From: Nocardia veterana NBRC 100344
GTDB taxonomy: Bacteria > Actinomycetota > Actinomycetes > Mycobacteriales > Mycobacteriaceae
Assembly (NCBI RefSeq): GCF_000308855.1
Contig: NZ_BAGM01000096.1
Coordinates: 124,001-188,000 of the forward strand
Reading direction: 5' to 3'
Length of the DNA stretch: 64,000 nucleotides
How positions within the stretch are numbered: position 1 is the stretch's first letter; each line of letters starts with the position of its first letter. The notes under the pieces were generated by a model. That model did no database searches, was not told the origin of the DNA, and was given only the letters and a program-made list of their open reading frames with translations. The position numbers and the translations under genes are program-made. Of the stretch, positions 33,729-41,795 are shown in pieces.

Positions 33729-34403
33729 GTGAATCACGCCACGGCCGCCCCCGCTCCCCGGCGTCTGCGCGCCGACGCCGCCCGCAATCACGCGCGGATC
33801 CTGCGAGCGGCCAGAGACCTGTTCGCCGAGCGCGGGCTCGAGGTGACCCTCGACGATGTGGCCGAGGCGGCGGGAGTCGGCGTGGGCACGGTCTACCGGC
33901 GCTTCGCGAACAAACAAGAACTCATCGGCGAGGTTTTCGACCAGACCGTCACCGAGATGGCCGAGGCCGCCGAGGCCGCCTACGCCGATCCCGACACCTG
34001 GCACGGGCTGACCCGACTGTTCGAATGGTGCTGCGAGCACATGGCCCACAACCGCGGATTCGGCGAGGTGATGCTCGAACTGCCCGACGCCATGGAACGT
34101 TTCGTGTCCGTGCGCGAACGGATCAAGCCGATGGTCACCCGATTGGTCGACAAGGCCGTCAGTGAGGGTGTCCTGCGCCCCGGCATCGCGGCCTCGGACT
34201 TCTTCGCGATGGTCAATATGGTCGAGGCGATCGCGAGCTTCGCCAAACCCGTGAACCCCGACGTCTGGCGACGCTATCTGGGCATCATCCTCGACGGCGT
34301 TCGAGCCGACGACATCCCCCGGCTACCGCTCACCGTCCCCCCGTTGGACGACGCTGAGGTGGACCAGGCGAAGGAAGCGGTTTTCGCCTGCCGGAGAAGA
34401 TAA
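33729..34403 (+). CDS. TetR family regulator of the adjacent exporter
   Basis: 224 residues from GTG 33729. TAATAT (33717-33722) lies 6 bases before the GTG and there is no ribosome-binding site, so the mRNA is probably leaderless. Helix-turn-helix at about residues 18-62: ILRAARDLFAERGLEVTLD and VAEAAGVGVGTVYRRF. The C-terminal domain (EWCCEHMAHNRGFGEVML) resembles SbtR-like regulators. Divergent from the DHA2 exporter. Confidence 0.92.
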   Translation: MNHATAAPAPRRLRADAARNHARILRAARDLFAERGLEVTLDDVAEAAGVGVGTVYRRFANKQELIGEVFDQTVTEMAEAAEAAYADPDTWHGLTRLFEWCCEHMAHNRGFGEVMLELPDAMERFVSVRERIKPMVTRLVDKAVSEGVLRPGIAASDFFAMVNMVEAIASFAKPVNPDVWRRYLGIILDGVRADDIPRLPLTVPPLDDAEVDQAKEAVFACRRR

Positions 34404-34553
34404 TTCGCTGTTCGGCATCCATCACCGACAACGCTACCGACCGACCCGCGTCCACCCCGGGGATCATATCCCCACCGGTGGACGTGGGATGTGACACGTT
34501 CGGGCCCGAACGAGGGCTGGCGCACATTTCCGGCGTGTTCTAAAGTTGGACGC

Positions 34554-35852
34554 ATGACCAATTCGTGGGTGAACTGGGCCGGCGATCAACGGTGCGCGCC
34601 GGCCACCTATGCCGACCCGCACTCGCTCGACGACCTCGCCGAACTGCTCGCCCGCGCCGAGGCCGCCGAACACACCGTGCGCGTCGCCGGAGCCGGGCAT
34701 TCGTTCACCGACACCGTGCTCACCGACGGCACGCTGCTGCGGCTGTCGCGGCTGAACCGGATCCTGCGGGTCGATCGGAAGTCCGGGCTGGTGCGAGTCG
34801 AGGCCGGGGCCACCCTGCACGAATTGAGCGAAGCCCTGCATCCGCTGGGCCTGGCGTTCCCGAATCTCGGCGATATCGATGTGCAGTCCATCGCCGGCGC
34901 CACCGCCACCGCCACCCACGGCACCGGCGCGACCCTGCAGAACATCTCCGCCGCACTGCATTCGGTGGAATTGATGCTCGCCGACGGCAGCATCGTCGAA
35001 CTCGACGAAGCCGGCGACCCGGACGGCTGGCGGGCGGCCCGGGTGAACCTCGGCGCCCTCGGCGTCGTCACCGCCGTCACCCTGCAACTGGTGCCCTCGT
35101 TCGTCCTCGAGGGTGTCGAGCGTCCGATTCCGGTCGAGGAGGTGCTGACCGATCTCGACGACTTCGTCGACGGCAACGAACATTTCGAGTTCTACATGTT
35201 CGCCCACAGCCCGCTGGCCATGACCAAGCGCAACAACCGCGTCGAACTTCCCGAACAGCCACGTGGCAGAGCCGTCGACTGGTTCGCCGACATCCTGATG
35301 TCCAACCACGCGTTCGACGCGCTGTGCCGGCTCGGACGACGGCAACCGAGCCTGATTCCGTGGATCCACCGCGGCGCCGCCTACGCCGGAAGCTACCGCC
35401 GCCAGATCGACCGGTCGTATCGAGTCTTCGCCTCCCCCAGGCTGATTCGCTTCACCGAGATGGAATACGCCATTCCGCGCGAATACGCGGCCGAGGCGAT
35501 CCGCGAGATCAAAGCCGTTGGGCAGCAGTACGATTCGCCGATGCCGACCGAGGTGCGTTTCGTCGCCCCCGACGACGCGTTCCTGTCCCCGGCCGGTGGC
35601 CGCGACACCTGCTACATCGCGGTCCACCAGTACCGGGGCATGGACTACGAACCGTACTTCCGGGCGTGTGAAGCCGTCTTCGATCGCTATCACGGGCGCC
35701 CGCACTGGGGGAAGCGGCACTTCCAGACCGCCGAAACGCTACGCGGACGCTACCCCGACTGGGACCGCTTCCAGGAGGTTCGGCGGCGGCTCGACCCCAA
35801 GGGGCGATTCACCAACGCCTACGTCGAACGCGTTCTCGGCCCCCTGAGCTGA
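34554..35852 (+). CDS. FAD-linked sugar-1,4-lactone oxidase (D-arabinono/L-gulono-lactone oxidase family)
   Basis: 432 residues from ATG 34554. TAAAGT (34541-34546) lies 7 bases upstream with no ribosome-binding site, pointing to a leaderless transcript. The PCMH-type FAD domain has VRVAGAGHSFTD near residues 42-53, LGDIDVQSIAGATATATHGTG near 103-123 and ARVNLGALGVVTAVTLQ near 160-176. The C-terminal ALO domain ends with GKRHFQTAETLRGRYP and LDPKGRFTNAYVERVL. The family oxidises sugar 1,4-lactones; the mycobacterial homologue acts as an L-gulono-1,4-lactone dehydrogenase. Monocistronic. Confidence 0.92.
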   Translation: MTNSWVNWAGDQRCAPATYADPHSLDDLAELLARAEAAEHTVRVAGAGHSFTDTVLTDGTLLRLSRLNRILRVDRKSGLVRVEAGATLHELSEALHPLGLAFPNLGDIDVQSIAGATATATHGTGATLQNISAALHSVELMLADGSIVELDEAGDPDGWRAARVNLGALGVVTAVTLQLVPSFVLEGVERPIPVEEVLTDLDDFVDGNEHFEFYMFAHSPLAMTKRNNRVELPEQPRGRAVDWFADILMSNHAFDALCRLGRRQPSLIPWIHRGAAYAGSYRRQIDRSYRVFASPRLIRFTEMEYAIPREYAAEAIREIKAVGQQYDSPMPTEVRFVAPDDAFLSPAGGRDTCYIAVHQYRGMDYEPYFRACEAVFDRYHGRPHWGKRHFQTAETLRGRYPDWDRFQEVRRRLDPKGRFTNAYVERVLGPLS

Positions 35853-35894
35853 CCGCGCGCCGAGCCCCGTTCGCGGAACTACCTGGATCCCAAT

Positions 35895-36473
35895 CTATTT
35901 CGCGCGCGCGGTGCGGCCGCGATCGGCCAGGCGCAATTCCAGCGACACCGGAACCGCGTCGACCTGCAGCGCCTCGCGCAGCCGGCGCACCGCATCGGCC
36001 AGGATGCGCCGGCGCAGCGCGGTGAGATCGGCATCGGGTTCGGCGGTCACCAGCAGATGCAATTCCGGTGCGCGCCCCGGACCGGACAGCCTGGCCTGAG
36101 CCGATCGCACCCCGTCGTAGGATTCCACGTCCGCGACCACCGGCGCGGCGGCCACATTCGAATCGAGCAGTGTCTCACCGGAACTGCCGACCGTGCCGAT
36201 ATGCCAGCGCATCCGGCTGGGCATGCGGACGAACTGTGCTGCCATCCACCGCAGCGCGGCCAGCGCCACGACCACGGCTCCCGCGATCACCGCCACGAAC
36301 ACCCACGGGGACGGCTCGGCGGTACCGGGCACCAGCGGTGCGTCGCGATCCACCCAGTTCAGCTCGCCGGCGAACGCGGCGATGACATAGGCGCCGGCGA
36401 GAATCAGCACCAGCCCGATCAACCCGAGCAGAAACCGATTCAGCCGCGCCGGACGATTGGCCGAGGTACTCAC
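35895..36473 (-). CDS. amaP: Alkaline-shock membrane anchor protein (AmaP-like)
   Basis: 192 residues from GTG 36473, which shares bases with the stop of the 24-codon ORF (GTGA). Two transmembrane helices (LLGLIGLVLILAGAYVIAAF, residues 14-33; VFVAVIAGAVVVALAAL, 58-74) followed by a cytoplasmic domain with Asp23-type strands (SSGETLLDSNV, LHLLVTAEPDADL). In staphylococci AmaP tethers Asp23 to the membrane; the same job is likely for the several Asp23 proteins of this operon. Last gene of the unit. Confidence 0.82.
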   Translation of the reverse strand: MSTSANRPARLNRFLLGLIGLVLILAGAYVIAAFAGELNWVDRDAPLVPGTAEPSPWVFVAVIAGAVVVALAALRWMAAQFVRMPSRMRWHIGTVGSSGETLLDSNVAAAPVVADVESYDGVRSAQARLSGPGRAPELHLLVTAEPDADLTALRRRILADAVRRLREALQVDAVPVSLELRLADRGRTARAK

Positions 36474-36544
36474 CGTGCCTCCTGTTGTTTGCGGGACACC
36501 CGCACCCGGTCGGCACCGCGAGCCGCTACGCTATTGTCGCTCAC
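36470..36544 (-). CDS. 24-residue basic smORF linking DUF6286 and AmaP genes
   Basis: GTG 36544 overlaps the TGA of the DUF6286 gene (GTGA), and its own TGA (36472-36470) overlaps the AmaP GTG in the same way. It encodes MSDNSVAARG then ADRVRVSRKQQEAR, with five arginines and a lysine. GGAGG lies upstream of both GTGs within the same 12-base CACGGTGAG-containing context. Without it there would be an unexplained 67-base gap in a chain of otherwise overlapping genes. It may be a peptide, or only a translational relay that passes ribosomes to amaP. Confidence 0.55.
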   Translation of the reverse strand: MSDNSVAARGADRVRVSRKQQEAR

Positions 36545-37089
36545 CGTGCCTCCTCCGGTACCGGTTGCCGGGTGGCTCGCAAGCGCGTGCTGACCGGCGG
36601 TGCGGAGCGGGGGGCGATGCGCGCCAAGCGGTCCCCGACCGCGGCGTTGACGGTTTGTTCCAGATCCGCGTGGTCGGGGTGCGCGGCGCGACCGTGCACT
36701 CGAATCTGCCTGCGGGTGCGGCGAACTCGCGCACCCTCCAATCCCGCGACCGAGACCGCGGCATCGTGCAGGGCACCGTCCAGACTGCGCCGCGCGATAC
36801 CGGCGTCCATCCCCTCCTCCGGTTCCAGCGCCTCCACGACGCGGCGGCCGGGGTACAGCGCCGCCACCAGCAACACCACGCCGATCACCGCGGCGCCGAT
36901 GCCCACCCCCAGCACCCAGTAACTGTGCCAGGTGGTGTCGTGCAACCGCGTCGCGACGCTGTGGTACGAGACGAGCTCCTTCGAATTGCCGAGGTTCTGG
37001 ATCAGCGAGATCGCCACGAGGACACAGAGCGCCAGCACGACCACCGCCACCAGAACGGCCGGTGTGATCCGTCGGGGTCGCCGGTTCAT
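36541..37089 (-). CDS. DUF6286 membrane protein of the Asp23 operon
   Basis: 182 residues from ATG 37089, ATGA-overlapping the upstream Asp23 gene. Two transmembrane helices (ITPAVLVAVVVLALCVLVAI, residues 8-27; YWVLGVGIGAAVIGVVLLVAAL, 57-78) enclose a short external loop. The cytoplasmic tail has an Asp23-like strand-helix region (AAVSVAGLEGARVRR) and is rich in Arg. Proteins of this type accompany Asp23 genes in actinobacteria. Likely a second membrane anchor. Ends in PEEAR, the same residues that close the following smORF. Confidence 0.75.
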   Translation of the reverse strand: MNRRPRRITPAVLVAVVVLALCVLVAISLIQNLGNSKELVSYHSVATRLHDTTWHSYWVLGVGIGAAVIGVVLLVAALYPGRRVVEALEPEEGMDAGIARRSLDGALHDAAVSVAGLEGARVRRTRRQIRVHGRAAHPDHADLEQTVNAAVGDRLARIAPRSAPPVSTRLRATRQPVPEEAR

Positions 37090-37439
37090 CGCACCCTCCT
37101 CGCCGGCTCGACCGGATTCACCAGCTCGGTGACCTCGATATCGACCCGCGGTACCACCAACCCGGACAGTTCGTGCGTGCGCTCCATCAGATGCGCCCGG
37201 CAGGCATCGGTGACCACGCCGACCGGTCGGGGATAACTGACCGGCAGGCGAACCCGCAGGACCGCGGTGTCGCCGGTGACTCGGGCCGAAACCTCGGGCT
37301 CGGCGGCGACGCCGTCGACCTCACGTGCCGCCCGGGCCGCCAGCCGACGCACCGCGCGCTCGGATACCGTTGTGCGGCCCCGATATTCGGCCGCACTGAG
37401 CAGCGACGGCGAAGCCGGGGCCGCCTCGGCGGCAGTCAT
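37086..37439 (-). CDS. Asp23/Gls24 family protein
   Basis: 117 residues, with ATGA overlaps to the genes on both sides. The Asp23 core is complete but short: TTVSERAVRRLAARAAREVDGV near residues 23-44, AVLRVRLPVSYPRPV, and the closing VPRVDIEVTELV. Asp23/Gls24 proteins are small cell-envelope-stress proteins found at the membrane; no enzymatic activity is known. Confidence 0.88.
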   Translation of the reverse strand: MTAAEAAPASPSLLSAAEYRGRTTVSERAVRRLAARAAREVDGVAAEPEVSARVTGDTAVLRVRLPVSYPRPVGVVTDACRAHLMERTHELSGLVVPRVDIEVTELVNPVEPARRVR

Positions 37440-37624
37440 TTACGGCCTCGATCCTGCGCCGACCGGATCAGACCGGAGAGATCGACATGACCGTCGAGCC
37501 ACCGGCCGATCACCAGGCCGAGGGCACCGAAGATCAACACCACCGCGAAGGCTCCGAAACCACCGAAAGCCGCCGCGAATCCCAGGGACAGACCGAAGAT
37601 CAGGCAGATCGTGGTGGCGCTCAT
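37436..37624 (-). CDS. Small membrane protein (DUF2273-like) of the Asp23 operon
   Basis: 62 residues from ATG 37624, one base after the preceding Asp23 stop. Two helices (TICLIFGLSLGFAAAFGGFG; FAVVLIFGALGLVIGRWLDG) ending in the pattern LGLVIGRWLDG-x-VDL, as in the DUF2273 proteins that sit in Gram-positive Asp23/AmaP operons. Probably part of the membrane scaffold. Confidence 0.8.
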   Translation of the reverse strand: MSATTICLIFGLSLGFAAAFGGFGAFAVVLIFGALGLVIGRWLDGHVDLSGLIRSAQDRGRK

Positions 37625-37625
37625 C

Positions 37626-38138
37626 TCACTGCACCCGTTCGCGGGTCGGCTGCTGGTCCTCGTCCTCTTCGATGAAGACGTCGTTGACGTTGATGTTGAC
37701 CTCGACCACCTCGAGGCCGGTCATCTGCTCGATCGCGGTGATCACGTTGCGCCGCACCGCGCGCGAGAGTTCGGCGATCGAGACGCCGTACTCGACCACG
37801 ATCTCCAGGTCCACTGCGGCCTGCGTCTCGCCGACCTCGACCGAAACTCCTTGTCCCACACTGGCGGACGCGCCCGGAATGCGATCGCGGAAGGCGCCGA
37901 AGGCACGCGCCGCGCCACCGCCCAGATTGTGCACACCGCGCACCTCCCGGGCGGCCAGGCCGGCGATCTTCTGCACCACGGTATCGGCGATGGTGGTGGT
38001 GCCCTGGTCGGTGACCAGAGCGCTCTTGGTCTTGGCCGGCGGCTTGGCGGCGGATCCGCCCTGCTCGGCGTTCGGAGTCGCGGCGCCGGCGTTCTTGTCG
38101 GCGTTGTCGCTGGTCTTACCGGTGGTCGTGCTGGTCAT
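37626..38138 (-). CDS. Asp23/Gls24 family envelope stress protein
   Basis: 170 residues from ATG 38138 with GGGAGGT 5 bases upstream; longer readings upstream were rejected. A Lys/Ala/Pro-rich disordered head (residues 1-40) precedes the full Asp23 domain: TTIADTVVQKIAGLAAREVRGV near 47-68, VGETQAAVDLEIVVEYGVSI, and VEVNINVNDVFIEEDED. It is the only family member here with its own strong ribosome-binding site and a 50-base gap in front, so it may be the most highly expressed. Confidence 0.92.
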   Translation of the reverse strand: MTSTTTGKTSDNADKNAGAATPNAEQGGSAAKPPAKTKSALVTDQGTTTIADTVVQKIAGLAAREVRGVHNLGGGAARAFGAFRDRIPGASASVGQGVSVEVGETQAAVDLEIVVEYGVSIAELSRAVRRNVITAIEQMTGLEVVEVNINVNDVFIEEDEDQQPTRERVQ

Positions 38139-38187
38139 GATTACCTCCCGATTCCCTTGCGGTACAGCGGATAACGAACCTTCGGTG

Positions 38188-38580
38188 CTATGACCCCGGC
38201 GGGTGCGAATCGTCACGGGGACGACGGGTGATCTGGGTAACTTCGGTATCGAAGGCCGCCGCCTCCAGATCCGTGACCACGATGCGCAGCCGCGCGGCTG
38301 CCCACCTGGTGTCGCAGAGCAGTTCGCGAACGCCGCCGGCCAGCTTGTCGAGCAGCGGCGGCAGCGGCAGCGAGGAAGCGCTCACCCGGATCTCGACGGC
38401 ATCCGGACTCAGGTCCACCGCCGACCGCGGGCCCAGTCGCGGCACCCAATCGGCGATTTCCACTCCCAACGGCACCGAGGGCTGCAATCCGGGCACAGCA
38501 TCGATCGCGGCGACGATTCGGTCGACCACGTCGTCCGCGGCGTCGCCCTCGGTACGCTCGTCCTCGCTCACAGCAGTCAC
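38188..38580 (-). CDS. Hypothetical protein of the Asp23 operon
   Basis: 130 residues from GTG 38580, GTGA-overlapping the upstream Asp23 gene. The N-terminal 30 residues (DDVVDRIVAAIDAVPGLQPSVP) resemble the helix-turn of Asp23 domains, and the strands VDLSPDAVEIRVSAS and ARLRIVVTDLEAAAFD fit a diverged half-domain, but the standard motifs are absent. The sequence is acidic with a short polar tail. It is conserved in position between two Asp23 genes; function unknown. Confidence 0.75.
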   Translation of the reverse strand: MTAVSEDERTEGDAADDVVDRIVAAIDAVPGLQPSVPLGVEIADWVPRLGPRSAVDLSPDAVEIRVSASSLPLPPLLDKLAGGVRELLCDTRWAAARLRIVVTDLEAAAFDTEVTQITRRPRDDSHPPGS

Positions 38581-38966
38581 AACTCTCCCGGTTGGATATC
38601 CAAAATCGCCACCGACACGGCGTCGACGGCCATTCCGGTCTGTTCGGCGACCATCCGGACCACCTCCTGCTGAACCGCCCGGCCGACCTCGCCGACGTGA
38701 CATCCGTCCGAGACCGACAGGTCGACCTGGACCTTCAGCCAGCCGCCGCTGCGCCGAATCCGCACCCCTGCCGAGGGCGCGATGTCCTGACTGGTCCACC
38801 ACTGCCGCCCGGTCCGCGCGAGATGGCCGAGCAACCCGAGGACGCCGGGTTCGAGCCGGACGACCCCGGGGACCGAGGCCGCGGCCCGAGCCGCTACTGC
38901 GGCGATTACCGCATCCGAGGCGATATATTCCGCCTTTTCCGCGAATGCCTGGGAAGCCGAGCTCAT
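38577..38966 (-). CDS. Asp23/Gls24 family protein
   Basis: 129 residues from ATG 38966, which shares its A with the stop of the zinc-finger gene (TGATG). Asp23 core: YIASDAVIAAVAARAAASVPGV near residues 13-34, VRIRRSGGWLKVQVDLSVSDG, and MAVDAVSVAILDIQP at the end. A longer in-frame extension upstream is antisense-like noise and is not used. Middle gene of the coupled series. Confidence 0.88.
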   Translation of the reverse strand: MSSASQAFAEKAEYIASDAVIAAVAARAAASVPGVVRLEPGVLGLLGHLARTGRQWWTSQDIAPSAGVRIRRSGGWLKVQVDLSVSDGCHVGEVGRAVQQEVVRMVAEQTGMAVDAVSVAILDIQPGEL

Positions 38967-39547
38967 CAGTCCTCCTGGAAGATATCCACCACGGCGATAT
39001 CGAGCCGCTCCAGCACCAGCCCGATCCGCGCCGAGGCCGCCGCCCGCACGCGTTCCCGGACCTGCGGGACGATCCGTTCCACGGCGGTGTCCCCGTGGCG
39101 CACCGAGATGGTCATCGCGACGGCGACCGCGTGCCGGCCGTCGGGTTGGGGGCCGAAATCGTCGATGCGGCAGCTGCGGGCCCGCACCCCGGGGACGGTG
39201 TCGGCCGCATAGCGCAACACCACCGCGATCGCCTGTTCGCTCACCTCGACCGACCCCGGATGCGGGGTGGCCAACTCCACCATGCGCCCGCGCCGCACCT
39301 CGGCACGCACGGCCGACATGATCCGATCGAACATCGCCGGCGGTGGCGGATCCGGCTCTTCGGCCAACTCCCGCGTCGCGTCGCGCAGCATGCGCAGGCT
39401 TTCGCGGGCCGCCGTGCAGTGCGGGCAGTTCAGCTCGTGCTCGTCGGCCAGACCCGCTTCGACGGCATCGAGCCGGTCCCACACCTGTTCGACGCTGCGC
39501 CCGCAGGGCAGCGTGTACCCACTGTCGGTCATCTCCTTCAGCGCCAT
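38966..39547 (-). CDS. Zinc-finger anti-sigma-like protein fused to an Asp23-like domain
   Basis: 193 residues from ATG 39547, overlapping the end of the sigma factor gene by 10 bases. Residues 10-60 carry a zinc-binding anti-sigma pattern, HELNCPHC (HxxxCxxC), preceded by an upstream cysteine (LPCGRS). Residues about 85-190 are Asp23-like (SEQAIAVVLRYAADTVPGVRA, then HAVAVAMTISVRHGD and ERLDIAVVDIFQED). The overlap with the ECF sigma gene argues that it binds and restrains that sigma factor; fusion to an Asp23 domain would tie release to envelope status. The biochemical role is inferred. Confidence 0.8.
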   Translation of the reverse strand: MALKEMTDSGYTLPCGRSVEQVWDRLDAVEAGLADEHELNCPHCTAARESLRMLRDATRELAEEPDPPPPAMFDRIMSAVRAEVRRGRMVELATPHPGSVEVSEQAIAVVLRYAADTVPGVRARSCRIDDFGPQPDGRHAVAVAMTISVRHGDTAVERIVPQVRERVRAAASARIGLVLERLDIAVVDIFQED

Positions 39548-40104
39548 GGCTTCATCACCTCCGCCAATTGCGCCCGGGCTCGGGCTATCCGCCCTCGAAC
39601 CGCGGTGGTGTTGGTGCCGACGATTCCGGCGATCTCCTCATAGGAGCGTCCGTGCACTTCCCGAAGCAGCCAGCACGCGCGCTGCTCCGGTGTCAACCGC
39701 TGCAGGGCCGCGGTCAACGCCGCCATCTGACTGCTGACCTGAGCGGCATGCTCGGGCTGCGTCGCGCGCTGCGGGGATTCGGTGGTATCGGGGTCCACGT
39801 CGGCATGGACCGGCCGGGACCGGATGACATTGAGACAACGGTTGGTGGTCATCCGGTACAACCATCCCGCGAAGGCGGCGTCGTCCTGCAGTTGGGCGAG
39901 ACGGCGCCACGCGGTGAGGAACACCTCCTGCGTCACATCCTCGGCCTCCGCCCGGTCGGCCAGCATGCGCGAGGCCAGCCGGAACATCGCTCCCTGATAA
40001 CGCAGCACCAGTTGCTCATAGGCCCGGACATCGCCGTCACGTGCCCGCCCGGCCAGGGTGGCATCGTCCAACGCTGCCTCGGGTGCCGTTGCCGCCTCGG
40101 TCAC
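39538..40104 (-). CDS. ECF-type RNA polymerase sigma factor
   Basis: 188 residues from GTG 40104 with GGAGGAGG about 6 bases upstream. Region 2 is YEQLVLRYQGAMFRLASRM then AEDVTQEVFLTAWRRL (residues 29-75). Region 4 is LTPEQRACWLLREVHGRSYEEIAGIVGTN followed by VRGRIARARAQL (about 138-180). First gene of the Asp23/AmaP operon, which it probably transcribes itself. The region before it (to 40270) contains the promoter, but I cannot fix its elements. Confidence 0.93.
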   Translation of the reverse strand: MTEAATAPEAALDDATLAGRARDGDVRAYEQLVLRYQGAMFRLASRMLADRAEAEDVTQEVFLTAWRRLAQLQDDAAFAGWLYRMTTNRCLNVIRSRPVHADVDPDTTESPQRATQPEHAAQVSSQMAALTAALQRLTPEQRACWLLREVHGRSYEEIAGIVGTNTTAVRGRIARARAQLAEVMKPWR

Positions 40105-40269
40105 ACAGCACCTCCTCCGCTGCTCGAATCGATTGACACCGGCGGGCAGGAATCCTCACGTTGGATCATGCGTGATCGTTGTCTCAGCGGTTGCCGACTG
40201 ACCGATGCTGTGTCCGGATCGTTGATCGGCTCCCGCCGGCAACCCGGGTCCCGAGGGTCGGCAAGCAGC

Positions 40270-41091
40270 CTATTCGTTCACCAAACGCAGCGCGGGCGTC
40301 CGAGCGGCACGGCGATCGACCAGCCACACCTGCACACTCTGATCGATTGCCGGGCTGAGAGTTTGGATTTCCACCTCGACCTCGCCCCGCTGCGGATGCG
40401 CGATATGCAGGGCCCCGGACCGAAATTCGGTGACCCGGTGCTCGCGCCAGCGGCAGGAGAATTCCGGAAATCGTTGCAGCCGCTCGATCAGGGCGTCCAG
40501 ATCGCTGTCGTCGGGCCATTGACTACGGGCGGCACGCAAGGCCGACACCGTCATCTCGGCCGCCACCGGCCAGTCCTGCCACAGCTCGGCCGCCCGGGGA
40601 TGGCCAAAGAAGTAGGTGGCCAGGTTGTGTTCGGCGGCCTCGTCGAACAGGCCCAGCGGCTCGGCGAAATCCCGCCACGCGGGGTTCCAGGCCAGCAGGT
40701 CGAGCCAGCGGCCGACCACGAACGCGGGTGTCGGATGCATGGCGTCGAGCACCGCCTGCACCGTTTCGGTCACCTGCTCCCGCGCTTGGCCCGAGGACGG
40801 GCATTCGCGCGCATGTTCCATTCCTATGGCGAGATTGCCGAAGTGGTGCCGCTCGACCTCGTTGAGTCGCAGGGCGTCCGACAGCGCGGCCAGGACCGCC
40901 ATCGACGGGTTGGTGTCGCGCCCTTGTTCCAGGCGCGCGAGATAGTCGACGCTGACCCCGGCCAGGGCCGCGACCTCTTCCCGGCGCAGACCCGGGGTAC
41001 GGCGACGCCGGCCGGCCGGCAGCCCGACATCCTCGGGTTGCAGCTGAGCTCGCCGAGCGATGAGAAATTCGCCGAATTCGGAACGTGCCAC
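40270..41091 (-). CDS. XRE-type regulator with MmyB-like ligand domain
   Basis: 273 residues from GTG 41091. The N-terminal helix-turn-helix has the family signature TPGLRREEVAALAGVS then YLARLEQGRDTNPS (residues 32-66). The C-terminal part (about 95-270) is the MmyB-like PAS-type domain: DAMHPTPAFVVGRWLDLLAWN, then HNLATYFFGHP and a strand-rich end. In this family the second domain binds a fatty-acid-like ligand. Divergent from yceI, which may be its target. Confidence 0.9.
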   Translation of the reverse strand: MARSEFGEFLIARRAQLQPEDVGLPAGRRRRTPGLRREEVAALAGVSVDYLARLEQGRDTNPSMAVLAALSDALRLNEVERHHFGNLAIGMEHARECPSSGQAREQVTETVQAVLDAMHPTPAFVVGRWLDLLAWNPAWRDFAEPLGLFDEAAEHNLATYFFGHPRAAELWQDWPVAAEMTVSALRAARSQWPDDSDLDALIERLQRFPEFSCRWREHRVTEFRSGALHIAHPQRGEVEVEIQTLSPAIDQSVQVWLVDRRAARTPALRLVNE

Positions 41092-41165
41092 GTCTCCATC
41101 CTGTCCCTGTCCTGGGCCTGTCAGCCACGCCCTGCCAGTCCCAGGATAACCACGGTGTGGCTAAC

Positions 41166-41179
41166 CGGACCATGGTCCG
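41166..41179. promoter_or_regulatory. 14-bp palindrome in the yceI promoter region
   Basis: CGGACCATGGTCCG is a perfect palindrome 15 bases before ATG 41194, in the 100-base gap between yceI and the divergent MmyB-like regulator. GATAAC at 41144-41149 is a possible -10. A repressor bound here would lie just past the start site. Confidence 0.5.
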
Positions 41180-41193
41180 CAAAGCTCGAAGCC

Positions 41194-41733
41194 ATGACGA
41201 CTTCCGAGCAGAGCACCCTCGCCACCGGCGCCTGGGACCTGGACACCGCCCACTCCTCGGTGAACTTCACCGTCCGCCACCTCGGCATCTCCAAGGTCCG
41301 CGGCCGCTTCAACAACTTCGAGACCAGCTTCGTGGTCGACGCGTCCGGCGCCGCGACCATCGAGGCCACCATCTACCTGGACTCGTTCGACACCGGTAAC
41401 GCCCAGCGTGACGAGCACGTCCGCAGCGCCGAACTGCTGAACGTCGAGGCCCGTCCCACCCTGCACTTCAAGGCGGTGGAGCCGGTACGCATCGCCGAGG
41501 ACTTCGAGGTCACCGGTGACGTGACCCTGGGCGGTGTGACCAAGCCGGTCACGCTCGAGGTCGAGTGGGGTGGCGTCCAGGAGTTCCAGGACGGCCGGCG
41601 GCACGCCGGTTTCAGCGCGACCGGCAGCATCAAGCGCAGCGAATTCGACGTCGCGCCGGGGCTGCCCACCGCCATGCTGAGCGACAAGGTCGCCATCGAG
41701 CTGGACATCCAGCTCATCGAACCGCAGAACTAG
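41194..41733 (+). CDS. YceI family isoprenoid-binding-type protein
   Basis: 179 residues from ATG 41194. Lipocalin-like YceI barrel: GAWDLDTAHSSVNFTVRHLG at residues 12-31, VRGRFNNFE, a FDTGNAQRDEHVRSAELL segment near 66-83, GDVTLGGVTKPVTLEVEW near 109-126, and the C-terminal strand VAIELDIQLI. No signal peptide, so it is cytoplasmic, as is usual in actinobacteria. The fold binds polyisoprenoid or similar lipids; the physiological role is unclear. Confidence 0.93.
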   Translation: MTTSEQSTLATGAWDLDTAHSSVNFTVRHLGISKVRGRFNNFETSFVVDASGAATIEATIYLDSFDTGNAQRDEHVRSAELLNVEARPTLHFKAVEPVRIAEDFEVTGDVTLGGVTKPVTLEVEWGGVQEFQDGRRHAGFSATGSIKRSEFDVAPGLPTAMLSDKVAIELDIQLIEPQN

Positions 41734-41751
41734 TCGACGAATATCACCGCG

Positions 41752-41786
41752 GAACTGCCGGCCCGGTCGTTGTGGGCCGGCAGTTC
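41752..41786 (+). terminator. Terminator hairpin of yceI
   Basis: Perfect 13-bp stem GAACTGCCGGCCC (41752-41764) and GGGCCGGCAGTTC (41774-41786) with a 9-base loop, 18 bases past the yceI stop. There is no T-tract. Confidence 0.8.
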
Positions 41787-41795
41787 GTCGTCTGC

